A DNA stretch of 23,245 nt from Reticulascus tulasneorum (GCA_001557505.1 LSAX01000027.1:1-23245); one strand, 5' to 3'. Shown: positions 11,347 to 21,020, counted from the first letter of the stretch. Notes: a model not told the origin generated them from the letters alone. Program-made: numbers and translations.

Positions 11347-11417
11347 GTTCGTGAAGCTCAATTGGTAGAGCAAATATTGAAGCTATTTTGGTTATAAGTT
11401 CAAGTCTTATCACGAGC
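11347..11417 (+). tRNA. trnF: tRNA-Phe(GAA), right-arm copy one base short
   Basis: All arms of the cloverleaf are present with anticodon GAA, but one A is missing between the D-arm and the anticodon stem compared with 10900-10971, giving 71 bases. This is a homopolymer error and not a real variant. In related genomes the neighbours upstream would be more tRNAs and rnl; here the palindrome centre intervenes. Confidence 0.92.
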
Positions 11418-11473
11418 AATTTTTTAAATATTAATTATATTTACTCTTAGTTAAATCAAGTTTTGCATAACAA

Positions 11474-11543
11474 GGGGATATGGTTTAATGGTAAAACTGT
11501 TGCTTTGCAAGTAATTAATTCAGGTTCGATACCTGATATCTCC
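11474..11543 (+). tRNA. trnA: tRNA-Ala(UGC)
   Basis: The 70-base cloverleaf has acceptor GGGGATA/TATCTCC, D-stem GTTT/AAAC, anticodon stem GTTGC/GTAAT around loop TTTGCAA (anticodon TGC) and T-stem TCAGG/CCTGA. It lies in the tRNA cluster before nad2. Confidence 0.95.
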
Positions 11544-11611
11544 AAAGAAAATATATTATTTTAACTTATAGATTTTTTTTGTGATAAAATCTCGTTATAT
11601 AATATATTAAA

Positions 11612-11693
11612 ATGGGTGTGCTGGAATTGGTATACAGGTTCCACTTAGGATGGAATAGTTTTAAACTATGCAAGTTCGATGCTTGTCACCTAT
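11612..11693 (+). tRNA. trnL: tRNA-Leu(UAG)
   Basis: The 82-base class II tRNA has acceptor ATGGGTG/CACCTAT, anticodon stem TTCCA/TGGAA around CTTAGGA (anticodon TAG), and a long variable arm TAGTTTTAAACTA typical of tRNA-Leu. Confidence 0.95.
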
Positions 11694-11767
11694 AAATTAT
11701 TAAAATTTATATTTATCTTAAATAAAAATTAAAATGATTACTTATAGCTAGCATATATAATCTACTG

Positions 11768-11839
11768 TATGTTGTAGACTAATGGGTAAGTCATAAATTT
11801 TTGATATTTACTATTAAGTGTTCGAATCACTTCAACATA
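11768..11839 (+). tRNA. trnQ: tRNA-Gln(UUG)
   Basis: The acceptor TATGTTG/CACATA-type pairing is with CAACATA (7 bp). The D-stem is GACT/AGTC, the anticodon stem TAAAT/ATTTA around TTTTGAT (anticodon TTG) and the T-stem AAGTG/CACTT. All stems are perfect. Confidence 0.95.
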
Positions 11840-11886
11840 AATTAAAAAAAATCTTTTTTTTTTAATTTATATTTTTAAGGAATAAT

Positions 11887-11960
11887 GGTAGATATAGTTC
11901 AATTGGTAGATCGACTGTTTGTGGTACAGTATGTTCCCTGTTCGATCCAGGGTGTCCACC
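11887..11960 (+). tRNA. trnH: tRNA-His(GUG)
   Basis: Anticodon stem ACTGT/ACAGT encloses TTGTGGT (anticodon GTG), and the T-stem is CCCTG/CAGGG. The acceptor is best drawn with eight pairs, GGTAGATA/TGTCCACC, so the extra 5' G that marks tRNA-His is encoded in the DNA. One A-C mismatch sits inside this stem and one T-T in the D-stem. Confidence 0.93.
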
Positions 11961-11964
11961 CTTC

Positions 11965-12036
11965 ACCCGGATAGTTTAATAGGTTAAAACTCTAATTTCA
12001 TGAGTTAGAAATGGGAATTCGATTTTCCCTCCTGGT
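11965..12036 (+). tRNA. trnM: tRNA-Met(CAU)
   Basis: The acceptor ACCCGGA/TCCTGGT has one mismatch. The D-stem is GTTT/AAAC, the anticodon stem CTAAT/GTTAG around TTCATGA (anticodon CAT) and the T-stem GGGAA/TTCCC. It sits 45 bases before nad2. From the sequence alone it cannot be assigned as initiator or elongator. Confidence 0.93.
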
Positions 12037-12081
12037 TAACAAATATTTTTCTAATATTTAGTAAGTTATATATATATATAA

Positions 12082-13764
12082 ATGATTATGATTTTAATTC
12101 TATTTTTATTACTTTCTAATGCCGTCACTTTAAGACGAGATATAGCTATACTTTTTAATAGAGTAGCTTTATTAGCTTTAGTATATTGTATTTTACAAGA
12201 TACAATGAGTTTATCTATTATAAGTAAAGGTATAGGGTTACACGGGGGTTTACTTCATGTAACTAATATTACACAAATCTTTCATATATTTATTTTCTTA
12301 ATAAGTATATTAATTATACAATTAACAAGTTTTTATCCTAGAAAAATCTGAGTATCAAAATTTGCTTCTTTAAAAAATCTCTTATTTAAACAATTTGTTT
12401 TAAATTCTAAAATAAATAATATAAATAAGGCAGGTGAACATTTAAAAATTATCGAATATCCTTTAATTCTATTATTTATTCTTTTAGGTGCAGTTTTTTT
12501 AATATCAAGTAATGATTTAGTTTCTATTTTTCTTTCAATAGAATTACAAAGTTATGGTTTATATATACTAAGTACTATATATAGAAATTCTGAATTATCT
12601 ACAACTGGGGGTTTAATTTATTTTTTGTTAGGAGGCCTAAGTTCATGTTTTATTTTACTAGGTACTAGTTTATTATATACTAATTCAGGTACTACTAATT
12701 TAGATGGTTTATATGTAATTAATAGTATAAGTGATTTTAATGATATGACTTACTGATATAAACCTTATTATATTAATTTTTCTTTATTAATATTTAGTAT
12801 AGGATTTTTATTTAAGATTAGTGCAGCTCCATTTCATTTTTGATCTCCTGATGTTTATGATGCTATACCAACTATTGTAACAACATTTGTAGCTATAATT
12901 GCTAAAATTTCAATTTTAATATTTTTATTAGAATTAGTTTATTATACAAGTAATAACTTCTCAGATTTAAATTGAACCTTTAGTTTAATAATAAGTTCTT
13001 TATTATCATTAATTGTAGGTACAATAGTAGGTTTAACACAATTTAGAATAAAAAGATTATTTGCTTATAGTACTATTTCCCATGTTGGTTATATGCTATT
13101 AGCTTTAGGTATATCAAGTATAGAATCTACTCAAGCTTTTATATTTTATATTACACAATACTCTATAAGTAATTTAAATGCTTTTATTATATTAATAGCA
13201 ATAGGATTTTCTTTTTACAATTATGTAAGTAATAATAAAGAACATGAAGAGCTTATGGATAAAGATAATTCTCCTGTACAATTAGTTAATCAATTAAAAG
13301 GATATTTTTATATAAATCCTTTATTAGCTTTAAGTTTAGCCATAACAATTTTTTCTTTTATGGGTATACCCCCTCTTGTAGGATTTTTTGGAAAACAAAT
13401 GGTATTAAGTGCAGCTTTAGATAAAGGATATATATTTATATCTTTAGTTGCTATTCTTACTAGTGTTATAGGTGGAGTATATTATTTAACTATAATAAGA
13501 GAAATTTTTTTTTATTCACCTGAGTACAAAATCAATCCTTTATTAGAAAAGTTAAATATGTATGCGAATGTCCATATAGAATTAAAAAATAAAACATATC
13601 TAGATGTTAATAAGGTAAAAATTAAACATAATAACATAATAATATCTAGCCCTATGGCTTTTACAATTTCTGTTATTACTTTAATAATATTACTATTTAT
13701 ATTTATAAATAAAGAATGATTAAGTATGGGTACCATATTGGTACAAATTTTATTTAATTATTAA
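12082..13764 (+). CDS. nad2: NADH-ubiquinone oxidoreductase chain 2
   Basis: This is a membrane subunit of respiratory complex I and one of its antiporter-like proton channels. The frame is open for 560 residues with TGA as Trp; the standard code would break it at 12349. Family signatures are visible: [20 protein letters not shown], the following [14 protein letters not shown] helix, [19 protein letters not shown] and [10 protein letters not shown]. The length matches filamentous fungi. The start is the ATG after a TA-repeat leader, 45 bases after trnM. Its TAA is directly followed by the nad3 ATG, so the two are surely co-transcribed. Confidence 0.97.
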
Positions 13765-14190
13765 ATGAGTAGTATGACTTTTTTTTTTATATTCGTATTT
13801 ATATTAACTTTAGTATTTTTATTACTTAATTTTATATTTGCACCGCATAATCCTTATCAAGAAAAATATAGTATATTTGAATGCGGATTTCATAGTTTTT
13901 TAGGTCAAAATAGAACTCAATTTGGTATAAAATTTTTTATTTTTGCTTTAATTTATTTATTATTAGATTTAGAAATTCTTGTTATATATCCTTTTGGAGT
14001 AAGCGAATACGAAAATGGAATATATGGACTATTAATCGTACTTATATTTATTGGGATTATTACTGTAGGATTTGTATTTGAATTAGGTAAAAATGCTTTA
14101 AAAATAGATAGTCGTCAATCTATAGTAAAATTTTTTAAGTCTAATTCATTTGTAAAAACTTTTTCACAAAACAGTTTTTTAACTAAATAA
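13765..14190 (+). CDS. nad3: NADH-ubiquinone oxidoreductase chain 3
   Basis: This is a small membrane subunit of complex I, 141 residues. The conserved loop carrying the redox-switch cysteine is present as KYSIFECGFHSF, and the second conserved block is IFALIYLLLDLEILVIYPF. The ATG follows the nad2 stop with no gap; a second ATG three codons later is the only alternative. The ten-T run at 13779-13788 is in frame here, while the left arm has nine and is broken. The 147-base spacer after it holds nothing that I recognise. Confidence 0.97.
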   Translation: MSSMTFFFIFVFILTLVFLLLNFIFAPHNPYQEKYSIFECGFHSFLGQNRTQFGIKFFIFALIYLLLDLEILVIYPFGVSEYENGIYGLLIVLIFIGIITVGFVFELGKNALKIDSRQSIVKFFKSNSFVKTFSQNSFLTK

Positions 14191-14334
14191 AAATATCTTT
14201 TACCTAAAAATACTTTTATGTATACTGATTTATGGATTTATTTTCTAAATAACAAATTATGACCTAATTCTAAATAATAAAAGTTATATTATTTCTTTGT
14301 TAAATAAAATTAAACATATTAAACAAAGTCTTAA

Positions 14335-14562
<228 letters not shown>

Positions 14563-14597
14563 TTTATTTTAAAATTATTAAAATAATTTTTCTTTTA

Positions 14598-14673
14598 ATA
14601 AAAAGGGGATAAAATTTCCCTTTTTATAAAGTATTTAATACTTTATATTAATAACTGAATGAATAACTGAATG
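14598..14673. repeat. Double hairpin and 12-bp tandem repeat downstream of atp9
   Basis: A 10-bp stem around 10 bases (14598-14607 with 14618-14627; loop GATAAAATTT) is followed at once by ATAAAGTATT-T-AATACTTTAT (14626-14646), and then by two direct copies of AATAACTGAATG (14650-14673) and a degenerate third. Double hairpins like this are known as mobile elements and as processing sites in fungal mtDNA. Here an atp9 3'-end role is plausible by position only. The remainder of the 358-base spacer 14563-14920 holds the tRNA-Gly-like patch and a short unsupported reading frame. Confidence 0.75.
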
Positions 14674-14757
14674 AATAAATGAAAGAAATAAAAAAAAGAC
14701 ACTTAATTAATATTCCTTATTTGATAGTAATAAAATTCTTTATAAAAAGAATAAAAC

Positions 14758-14829
14758 TGAATCAAACCGGGTTCGGACCGACAATTATCCGGTGGAAACA
14801 GATGAACTTACCAATTAACTTATCATTGC
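14758..14829 (-). other. tRNA-Gly(UCC)-like sequence, opposite strand (right arm)
   Basis: This is the mirror of 7491-7562. The D-loop, anticodon arm (TCC at 14794-14796) and T-arm look like a tRNA-Gly, but the acceptor stem cannot be completed locally. It is the only gene-like element opposed to the transcription direction of this arm. Confidence 0.4.
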
Positions 14830-14920
14830 TATTATCAAAAATAATTTTAATTCCTTTATTCTATAATAAATATAATAATAAGATAGGACTATTACGTGTA
14901 TAAATATATAATAAGATATT

Positions 14921-15673
14921 ATGAATATAATTTTAAAAAGTTTACTTTCACATTTAGACGCACCAACTCCTTGAGGTATATATTTTCAAGATAGTGCTAC
15001 TCCTCAAATGGAAGGATTAGTAGAATTGCATGATAATATTATGTATTATTTAGTATTAGTTTTGTTTGCAGTAGGATGAATTTTATTTTCTCTAGTAAGA
15101 TATTACGTTGAAAAAAAATCACCTATCTCACATAAATATTTAAATCATGGTACTTTAATAGAGTTAATTTGAACAATAACTCCTGCAATTATATTAATAC
15201 TGATTGCCTTTCCCTCATTTAAACTATTATATTTAATGGATGAAGTTAATGATCCTTCTATGAGTATTTCAGTAGAGGGTCATCAATGATATTGAAGTTA
15301 TCAATATCCAGATTTCATAGATTCTAATGAAGAATTTATAGAATTTGATTCTTACATAGTACCTGAATCTGATTTAGAAGAAGGTACATTAAGAATGTTA
15401 GAGGTTGATAATAGAGTTATTTTACCTGAGGAAACACATATTAGATTTGTTATAACATCCGGAGATGTTATACATTCTTATGCCTCTCCTTCTTTAGGTA
15501 TAAAATGTGATGCTTATCCTGGTAGATTAAATCAAGTATCAGCTTTTATCAATAGAGAAGGAGTATTTTATGGACAATGTTCTGAAATATGTGGAATATT
15601 ACATTCTTCTATGCCAATTGTAATAGAATCAGTTAAATTAGAAAGTTTTTTGCAATGACTTTTGTCACAATAG
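14921..15673 (+). CDS. cox2: Cytochrome c oxidase subunit 2
   Basis: This complex IV subunit takes electrons from cytochrome c through its binuclear copper A centre. It has 250 residues with TGA as Trp, the usual fungal length. Two membrane helices near residues 40-65 and 80-105 are followed by the soluble domain with GHQWYWSYQYPDF. Copper A ligands are all visible: His185, Cys220, Glu222, Cys224, His228 and Met231 in [14 protein letters not shown]. The start is the ATG opening [19 protein letters not shown]. The last codons read ESFLQWLLSQ before TAG and overlap the ATG of orf291 by 19 bases in the -1 frame. The UUUUUUG run at 15646-15652 lies in the slippery register. Confidence 0.98.
15646..15652 (+). 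promoter_or_regulatory. Candidate -1 frameshift slippery heptamer at the end of cox2
   Basis: In the cox2 frame the codons read AGT TTT TTG, so the heptamer is U UUU UUG in the X XXY YYZ register that supports -1 slippage. A slip here would leave the cox2 frame for the orf291 frame two codons before its ATG. Seven bases separate it from the 13-bp stem starting at 15660. T runs are common in this DNA, so chance is possible, and I know of no established fungal mitochondrial example. Confidence 0.4.
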
Positions 15674-16529
15674 CGGGAGATAGAAAGAAACAACTACTCT
15701 CTTATGTGAATTTCTTTCATATAAGTGAAATTTCAATATTGAAATTTCACGTTATTGTGACAAAATTTCACTACTCTAATTGATTTCTAAACTTAAATTT
15801 ATTTTGATATAAATTATATGAAAAATTTTATGATAGAATTATAGTTTTGTTTTTAATATTAGGCGGTATTATATTAGAATCCCTTATTTTAAGTAAAATT
15901 TGCTTTATTCTTGCTTTCTTTTTTTTTACATTAGAAATATTTATATGATTTATTTTTCAACCAAAATTTCGAAATAATTACCCTAAGATTTATAATATAA
16001 TTTTTGGGGTAATAAATGTTCTGTTAATCCTTAGCTTAGTCTTAGTAATTTTTTATATTATATACGGTTTATTTATTTTTTTTTCAAAATTATTCATGAA
16101 TCCTATTGATCAAGGTCCCTCTTCTGGGGTCAGCCTTCTGGAGGTCAATACCCAGGAGGTCAACCTTCAGGTGGAGGTCCAGATGGTTCATCTGTAGCTG
16201 CGGCTGGTGTATCTTCAACTGATTCACCCTCGCCTCGTAACAGGTCACCTCGTAGAGGTTTACGAGTAGAACAATTAATAACTAAAACACCTTTTAGGGA
16301 GATGAATCCTTCAGAATGTGCAAGTTACTTAGAAAAAAACTATTCAGATATATCTGAATATAGACAATTAAGGATAAGGGAAACACGTGCAGATTTAATT
16401 GCATTGAAAAATAGATTAGATGAATTTACTAGGGAAGATCCTAACTTATTTCGTATAGATAAAGGAAAAACTACAATTTCTTCTTTGATAAAAAGACTTC
16501 GTGAATTAGATAGAAGACATCCATGATAA
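15655..16529 (+). CDS. Unknown membrane protein orf291 (right-arm copy, frameshifted)
   Basis: This is the mirror of 5790-6665, where the protein is described. Here the G run at 16126-16129 has four bases against five in the other arm, so the frame breaks at the start of the Gly/Pro/Gln linker. The downstream ATG at 16302 opens only the charged C-terminal part. The loss is best read as a sequencing error. The start ATG at 15655-15657 and the first 157 residues are the same in both arms. Confidence 0.7.
15660..15765. repeat. Nested hairpins at the cox2/orf291 junction
   Basis: TTTTGTCACAATA (15660-15672) pairs perfectly with 15753-15765. Inside lies a perfect 26-bp palindrome (15725-15750, half-site GTGAAATTTCAAT) and a weaker hairpin at about 15701-15725. 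The outer stem includes the cox2 stop codon. The whole structure is also open reading frame, coding residues 2-37 of orf291. It could be a processing signal, a mobile double-hairpin element or a frameshift stimulator. Confidence 0.88.
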
Positions 16530-16624
16530 TATGTAATTTTTTATCTTTATTAATTAAAAAGATAAATTTATTACTAAAAATTTTTTTAACTTAGCTTGAG
16601 TTTTTAGTTCTTTTATTTTTTTAT

Positions 16625-16648
16625 AGTAAAGAATTTAAATTCTTTACT
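16625..16648. repeat. 24-bp perfect palindrome before trnR
   Basis: AGTAAAGAATTT is followed directly by AAATTCTTTACT. It lies between the orf291 stop and trnR and may form an RNA hairpin at the end of the cox2-orf291 message. Confidence 0.75.
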
Positions 16649-16680
16649 AATAATTTACAACTTTTAAGGTTTTAGATTAA

Positions 16681-16752
16681 AGGATATTATTCTTAATTGG
16701 TAAAGAATGACGCTACGGATGTCAGGTTAAAAGTTCAAATCTTTTATATCCT
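16681..16752 (+). tRNA. trnR: tRNA-Arg(ACG)
   Basis: The acceptor is AGGATAT/ATATCCT, the D-arm pairs TTCTT/AAGAA, the anticodon stem TGACG/TGTCA encloses CTACGGA (anticodon ACG) and the T-stem is AAAAG/CTTTT. A trnR between cox2 and nad4L is the usual Pezizomycotina position. ACG reads CGN codons, which are rare in the core genes but used in both unknown orfs. Confidence 0.93.
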
Positions 16753-16873
16753 TTGTAATATTAGTAGAAATATATATATATACTACAACCAATTAGGTTA
16801 TTAATATACCTTTTAGAATAAAGAATATTCTACATTACTCTCGAATAATTTGAAAATAAAATAAATATAACAT

Positions 16874-17143
16874 ATGAGTTTAACTTTAGTACTTTTTTTA
16901 ATAGGAATTTTAGGATTCGTATTTAATAGAAAAAATATAATATTAATGCTTATTTCAATAGAAATAATGCTATTATCTATAACATTTCTAATATTGGTAA
17001 GTTCTATAAATATAGATGATATAATAGGACAAACTTATGCTATATACATTATAGTTATTGCAGGTGCAGAATCCGCAATAGGACTAGGTATTCTAGTAGC
17101 TTTTTATAGATTAAGAGGAAGTATAGCAATAGAATATAAATAA
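16874..17143 (+). CDS. nad4L: NADH-ubiquinone oxidoreductase chain 4L
   Basis: This is a small complex I membrane subunit of 89 residues with three helices. The two buried glutamates of the proton path are seen in [12 protein letters not shown] and [20 protein letters not shown]. The TAA shares its final A with the ATG of nad5, a one-base overlap conserved in filamentous ascomycetes, so the pair is translated from one message. Confidence 0.98.
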   Translation: MSLTLVLFLIGILGFVFNRKNIILMLISIEIMLLSITFLILVSSINIDDIIGQTYAIYIIVIAGAESAIGLGILVAFYRLRGSIAIEYK

Positions 17144-19125
17144 TGTATTTAAGTATAATAATATTACCTTTATTAGGATCTATAGTTTCTGGCTTTTTTG
17201 GTAGAAAAGTTGGTGTAAGTGGGGCACGAATTTTAGGCTGTATAAGTATAATAATTACAACTATATTCGCTATTATTGCATTTTTTGAAGTAGGTTTTAA
17301 TAATAATCCAGTATTCTTACATTTATTTAAATGATTAAATAGTGAATCATTTAATATAGTTTGAAGTTTTCAATTTGACAGTTTAACAGTTTCTATGCTA
17401 ATTCCTGTCCTAATAATTAGTTCTTTAGTACACATATATTCAATAGGTTATATGAGTAGCGATCCTCATAATCAAAGATTTTTTAGTTATTTAAGCTTGT
17501 TTACTTTTATGATGATAATACTTGTAACAGCTAATAATTATCTATTAATGTTTGTGGGGTGAGAAGGGGTAGGAGTTTGTTCATACCTTTTAGTAAGTTT
17601 TTGATTTACTAGAATTGCGGCAAATCAAAGTTCTATGTCTGCTTTTTTAACTAATAGAGTAGGTGATTGTCTTTTAACTATAGGTATGTTTGCTATATTA
17701 TGATCTTTAGGTAATTTAGATTATACTCTAGCATTTTCATTGACTCCTTATATTAATGAAAATACTGTTACTATAATAGGAATCTGTTTATTGATAGGTG
17801 CTATGGCTAAAAGTTCTCAAGTAGGTCTTCATGTATGATTACCAATGGCTATGGAAGGTCCTACACCTGTTTCCGCTTTAATACATGCGGCTACTATGGT
17901 TACTGCCGGTGTGTATTTATTAATACGTTCATCTCCTTTAATTGAATATAGTTCTACACTATTATTAATATCTTTATGATTAGGAGCAATTACTACTGTA
18001 TTTAGTTCTCTAGTAGGTTTATTTCAACAAGATATAAAAAAAATAATTGCTTATTCGACAATGAGTCAATTAGGTATGATGGTTATAGCAATAGGTTTAT
18101 CTTCTTATAATATAGCATTATTTCATTTAATAAATCATGCCTTTTATAAAGGGTTATTGTTTTTAGGTGCAGGTGCTGTTATTCATGCTATAGGAGATAA
18201 TCAAGATCTAAGAAAATATGGAGGATTAATTTCCTTTTTACCTTTAACTTATTCTGTTATATTAATAGCAAGTCTTAGTTTAGTCGCATTTCCTTTTATG
18301 ACAGGATTTTTTAGTAAGGATTTTATATTAGAATCTGCTTATGCACAATATCATTACAGTAGTATATCTGTTTATTTTGTAGCAGTTATAGGTGCTATAT
18401 TTACTACTTTATACTCTGTAAAAATCTTATATTTAACTTTTATGACTAATCCTAATGGATCTATTAATTATTATAAACATGCTCATGAAGGTAATATATA
18501 TATAAGCTTACCTTTAGTTATATTAGCTATTTTTTCTATATATTTTGGATTTATAACTAAAGATATTTTTATAGGTTTAGGTTCAGGATTTTTTGGAGAC
18601 AATAGTATATTCATTCATCCAATGCATGAAATAGCTATAGATACTGAATTTGCTGTACCTATTTTATTTAAATTATCGCCTTTTTTTTTCACAATTATAT
18701 TCACAACTATAGCTATTATTTATTCTGAATTTTTACCTCGTCTTGTTTACAATTTTAAATTATCGAAACTAGGTAATTCTATTTTTGGATTTTTTAATCA
18801 AAGATTTTTAGTTGAATTTATTTATAATAAATTTATTGTAAGTCTTATTTTAGAATTAGGAGGTCAAACTACTAAAATTTTAGATAAAGGTAGTATAGAA
18901 AGTATAGGCCCCTTTGGATTAGAAAAAATTTCTATTAAAATAAGTAAAATTATTTCTGGTTTAAATATGGGTATAGTTACTAATTATGCTTTATATATTT
19001 TAATAGGATTTATTGGATATACTTCTATGTACTATTCTTTTATTGAGGACTTAAATATACCATCTTTAATTTTATTTTTTTCTATAATTTCTATATTATT
19101 TTTTAATTTGAAATTTGAAAAGTAA
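17143..19125 (+). CDS. nad5: NADH-ubiquinone oxidoreductase chain 5
   Basis: This is the largest antiporter-like membrane subunit of complex I, 660 residues with TGA as Trp. The N-terminal block [20 protein letters not shown], the central [19 protein letters not shown], the [20 protein letters not shown] motif with its conserved histidine, and [17 protein letters not shown] are all characteristic. The C-terminal long helix region is less conserved and ends in FNLKFEK. No intron interrupts it. The 323-base spacer after it is AT-rich and holds only the inverted repeat at 19328-19423. Confidence 0.98.
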
Positions 19126-19327
19126 AATTAAACTTTTTTTTTAATTGTCTAATAAATTGGGTAATTATTACCATAAAATAATTGTTAATAATGCAAAAAT
19201 ATATTAATCTCTAGAAATATTAGTGATGGTTATGATCAAATATCTGACAATCAAAAACAAAATAAAAATAAGCTACTTTGTTTTTAAAATTATATATATA
19301 TATTATAGTTTATATTTTACTAAATTA

Positions 19328-19423
19328 TATACTTATTTGTACATTATACTAAAATTAATTATATTCTAATATATTTTTCTATTAATCTGATTTAAGAATC
19401 TCAATAGTATACAAATAAGTATA
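19328..19423. repeat. 14-bp inverted repeat upstream of cob
   Basis: TATACTTATTTGTA (19328-19341) pairs with 19410-19423 across a 68-base AT-rich loop, ending 25 bases before the cob ATG. It could shape the cob 5' leader or mark a processing site. No conserved gene is visible elsewhere in 19126-19448. Confidence 0.7.
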
Positions 19424-19448
19424 AAATCTTTCCACAAATTAATATACC

Positions 19449-20612
19449 ATGAGAATATTTAAAAGTCACCCTTTATTAAAGTTAGTTAATTCTTATCTAA
19501 TAGATGCATCACAACCCAGTAATATAAGTTATCTTTGAAATTTTGGTTCTTTACTTGCAGTTTGTTTAGGTATACAAATTGTAACTGGAGTTACTTTAGC
19601 TATGCATTATAACCCTAATGTGTTAGAAGCATTTAATTCTATAGAACATATAATGCGGGATGTAAATAATGGATGATTAATACGGTACCTTCATAGTAAC
19701 ACAGCTTCAGCTTTCTTTTTTCTAGTTTATTTACACATGGGAAGAGGTATTTATTATGGTTCATATAGAGCTCCAAGAACATTAGTTTGAGTTTTAGGTA
19801 CAATAATATTTTTAGCTATGATAATAACAGGATTTTTAGGTTATGTTCTTCCATATGGTCAAATGTCATTATGAGGAGCAACAGTTATTACTAATCTTAT
19901 AAGTGCTGTACCTTGAATTGGTCAAGATATAGTTGAGTTTATATGAGGAGGTTTTTCTGTAAATAATGCAACGTTAAATAGATTTTTTGCTTTACATTTT
20001 GTATTGCCTTTTGTATTAGCTGCTTTAGTGCTAATGCATTTAATAGCTCTTCACGATGTTGCAGGATCAAGTAACCCTTTAGGTATATCAGGTAATTACG
20101 ATAGATTACCTTTTGCTCCTTATTATTTATTTAAAGATTTAATTACAGTCTTTGCATTCATTTTCTTCTTAAGTATATTTGTCTTTTTTATGCCTAATGT
20201 TTTAGGAGATAGCGATAACTATATAATGGCTAACCCTATGCAAACACCTCCTGCTATAGTACCTGAGTGATATCTTTTACCTTTTTATGCTATATTAAGA
20301 TCTATACCAAATAAATTATTAGGAGTTATTGCTATGATTAGTTCTATACTAATTATATTGATTTTACCTGTCTCAGATTTAGGTAAAACAAAAGGTTTAC
20401 AGTTTAGACCTTTAAGTAAAGCAATGTTCTGAGTATTTATTGCAAATTTCTTATTATTATTGCAATTAGGGGCTAAACATGTTGAATCACCATTTATAGA
20501 ATTAGGGCAAATTAGTACAGCTTTATATTTTAGTTATTTTGTTATTATAGTACCTGCAGTAAGTTTATATGAAAATGTTCTTATTAATCTAGTTAATTTA
20601 GAAAATAAGTAG
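19449..20612 (+). CDS. cob: Cytochrome b
   Basis: This is the central subunit of complex III, binding both b hemes and the two quinone sites, 387 residues with TGA as Trp. Heme-ligand histidines appear in [13 protein letters not shown] with LVYLHMGRG, and in FALHFVLPF with [10 protein letters not shown]. The Qo motif is [18 protein letters not shown]. The glycine in QMSLWGATVITN, the usual site of strobilurin-type resistance changes, is GGA, and the matching FLGY phenylalanine is present, so the quinone-outside site looks unaltered. There is no intron, including after that glycine codon. The start ATG opens [19 protein letters not shown]. This copy is in frame; the left-arm copy is not. Confidence 0.98.
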
Positions 20613-20716
20613 AATTTTTATTCTAGATATACTTGGGTATACTAACATTATTCTAATTTTATTTTTAATAAAAATATTCAAATAATTTTGTTTTAATTAT
20701 TTTTTCAATAAAATAC

Positions 20717-20786
20717 AGATTATGAAGTAGATGGTCTGCACTTTGACTGCAAATCTTTAGTAAGAGGTTCGATTCCTCCATAATCT
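20717..20786 (+). tRNA. trnC: tRNA-Cys(GCA)
   Basis: The acceptor AGATTAT/ATAATCT is perfect, the D-stem is GTAG/CTGC with a short loop, and the T-arm is GAGG TTCGATT CCTC. The loop CTGCAAA places anticodon GCA. The anticodon stem is weak: TTTGA against TCTTT pairs only at the inner two positions. Both arms agree on this. The position after cob is where trnC lies in related fungi. The final 21 bases are repeated at 21804-21824. Confidence 0.75.
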
Positions 20787-20849
20787 TATCTTTTACTGTT
20801 AAAATCTTTTTTAACTTTTATGGGACAATAGCTTTAGAAAAAAAGCAAG

Positions 20850-20864
20850 TCGTTTGACAAACGA
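20850..20864. repeat. Short hairpin between trnC and orf224
   Basis: TCGTTT-GAC-AAACGA forms a tight hairpin in the 234-base gap after trnC. Nothing else is recognised in 20787-21020 except a TA repeat near 20912. It may be a promoter-proximal or processing element; the function is unknown. Confidence 0.5.
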
Positions 20865-21020
20865 TTCAGGTCTCCATATCACCTTTTTTAGGGTAAAAGA
20901 TACAATTTATATATATATATCGTGAATAAAAAGAAAATACGTTTACATATACATATATCAATACTTATAAGTGGTTCCACAACTCGATAGAGATAATATT
21001 TTTAATTTTAAATTTTTAAC

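Noticed and set aside
14679..14903. 74-codon reading frame starting MKEIKKRHLIN between atp9 and cox2 (mirror at 7417-7641)
   Set aside because: Its middle part (TGFGP...RWKQMNLPIN) is what the complement of a tRNA-like sequence encodes, and the flanks are low-complexity AT. There is no sign of a real protein.
16302..16526. Separate 74-residue gene in the right arm
   Set aside because: It is only the C-terminal part of orf291 after the one-base loss at 16126-16129; the left arm shows the full frame.
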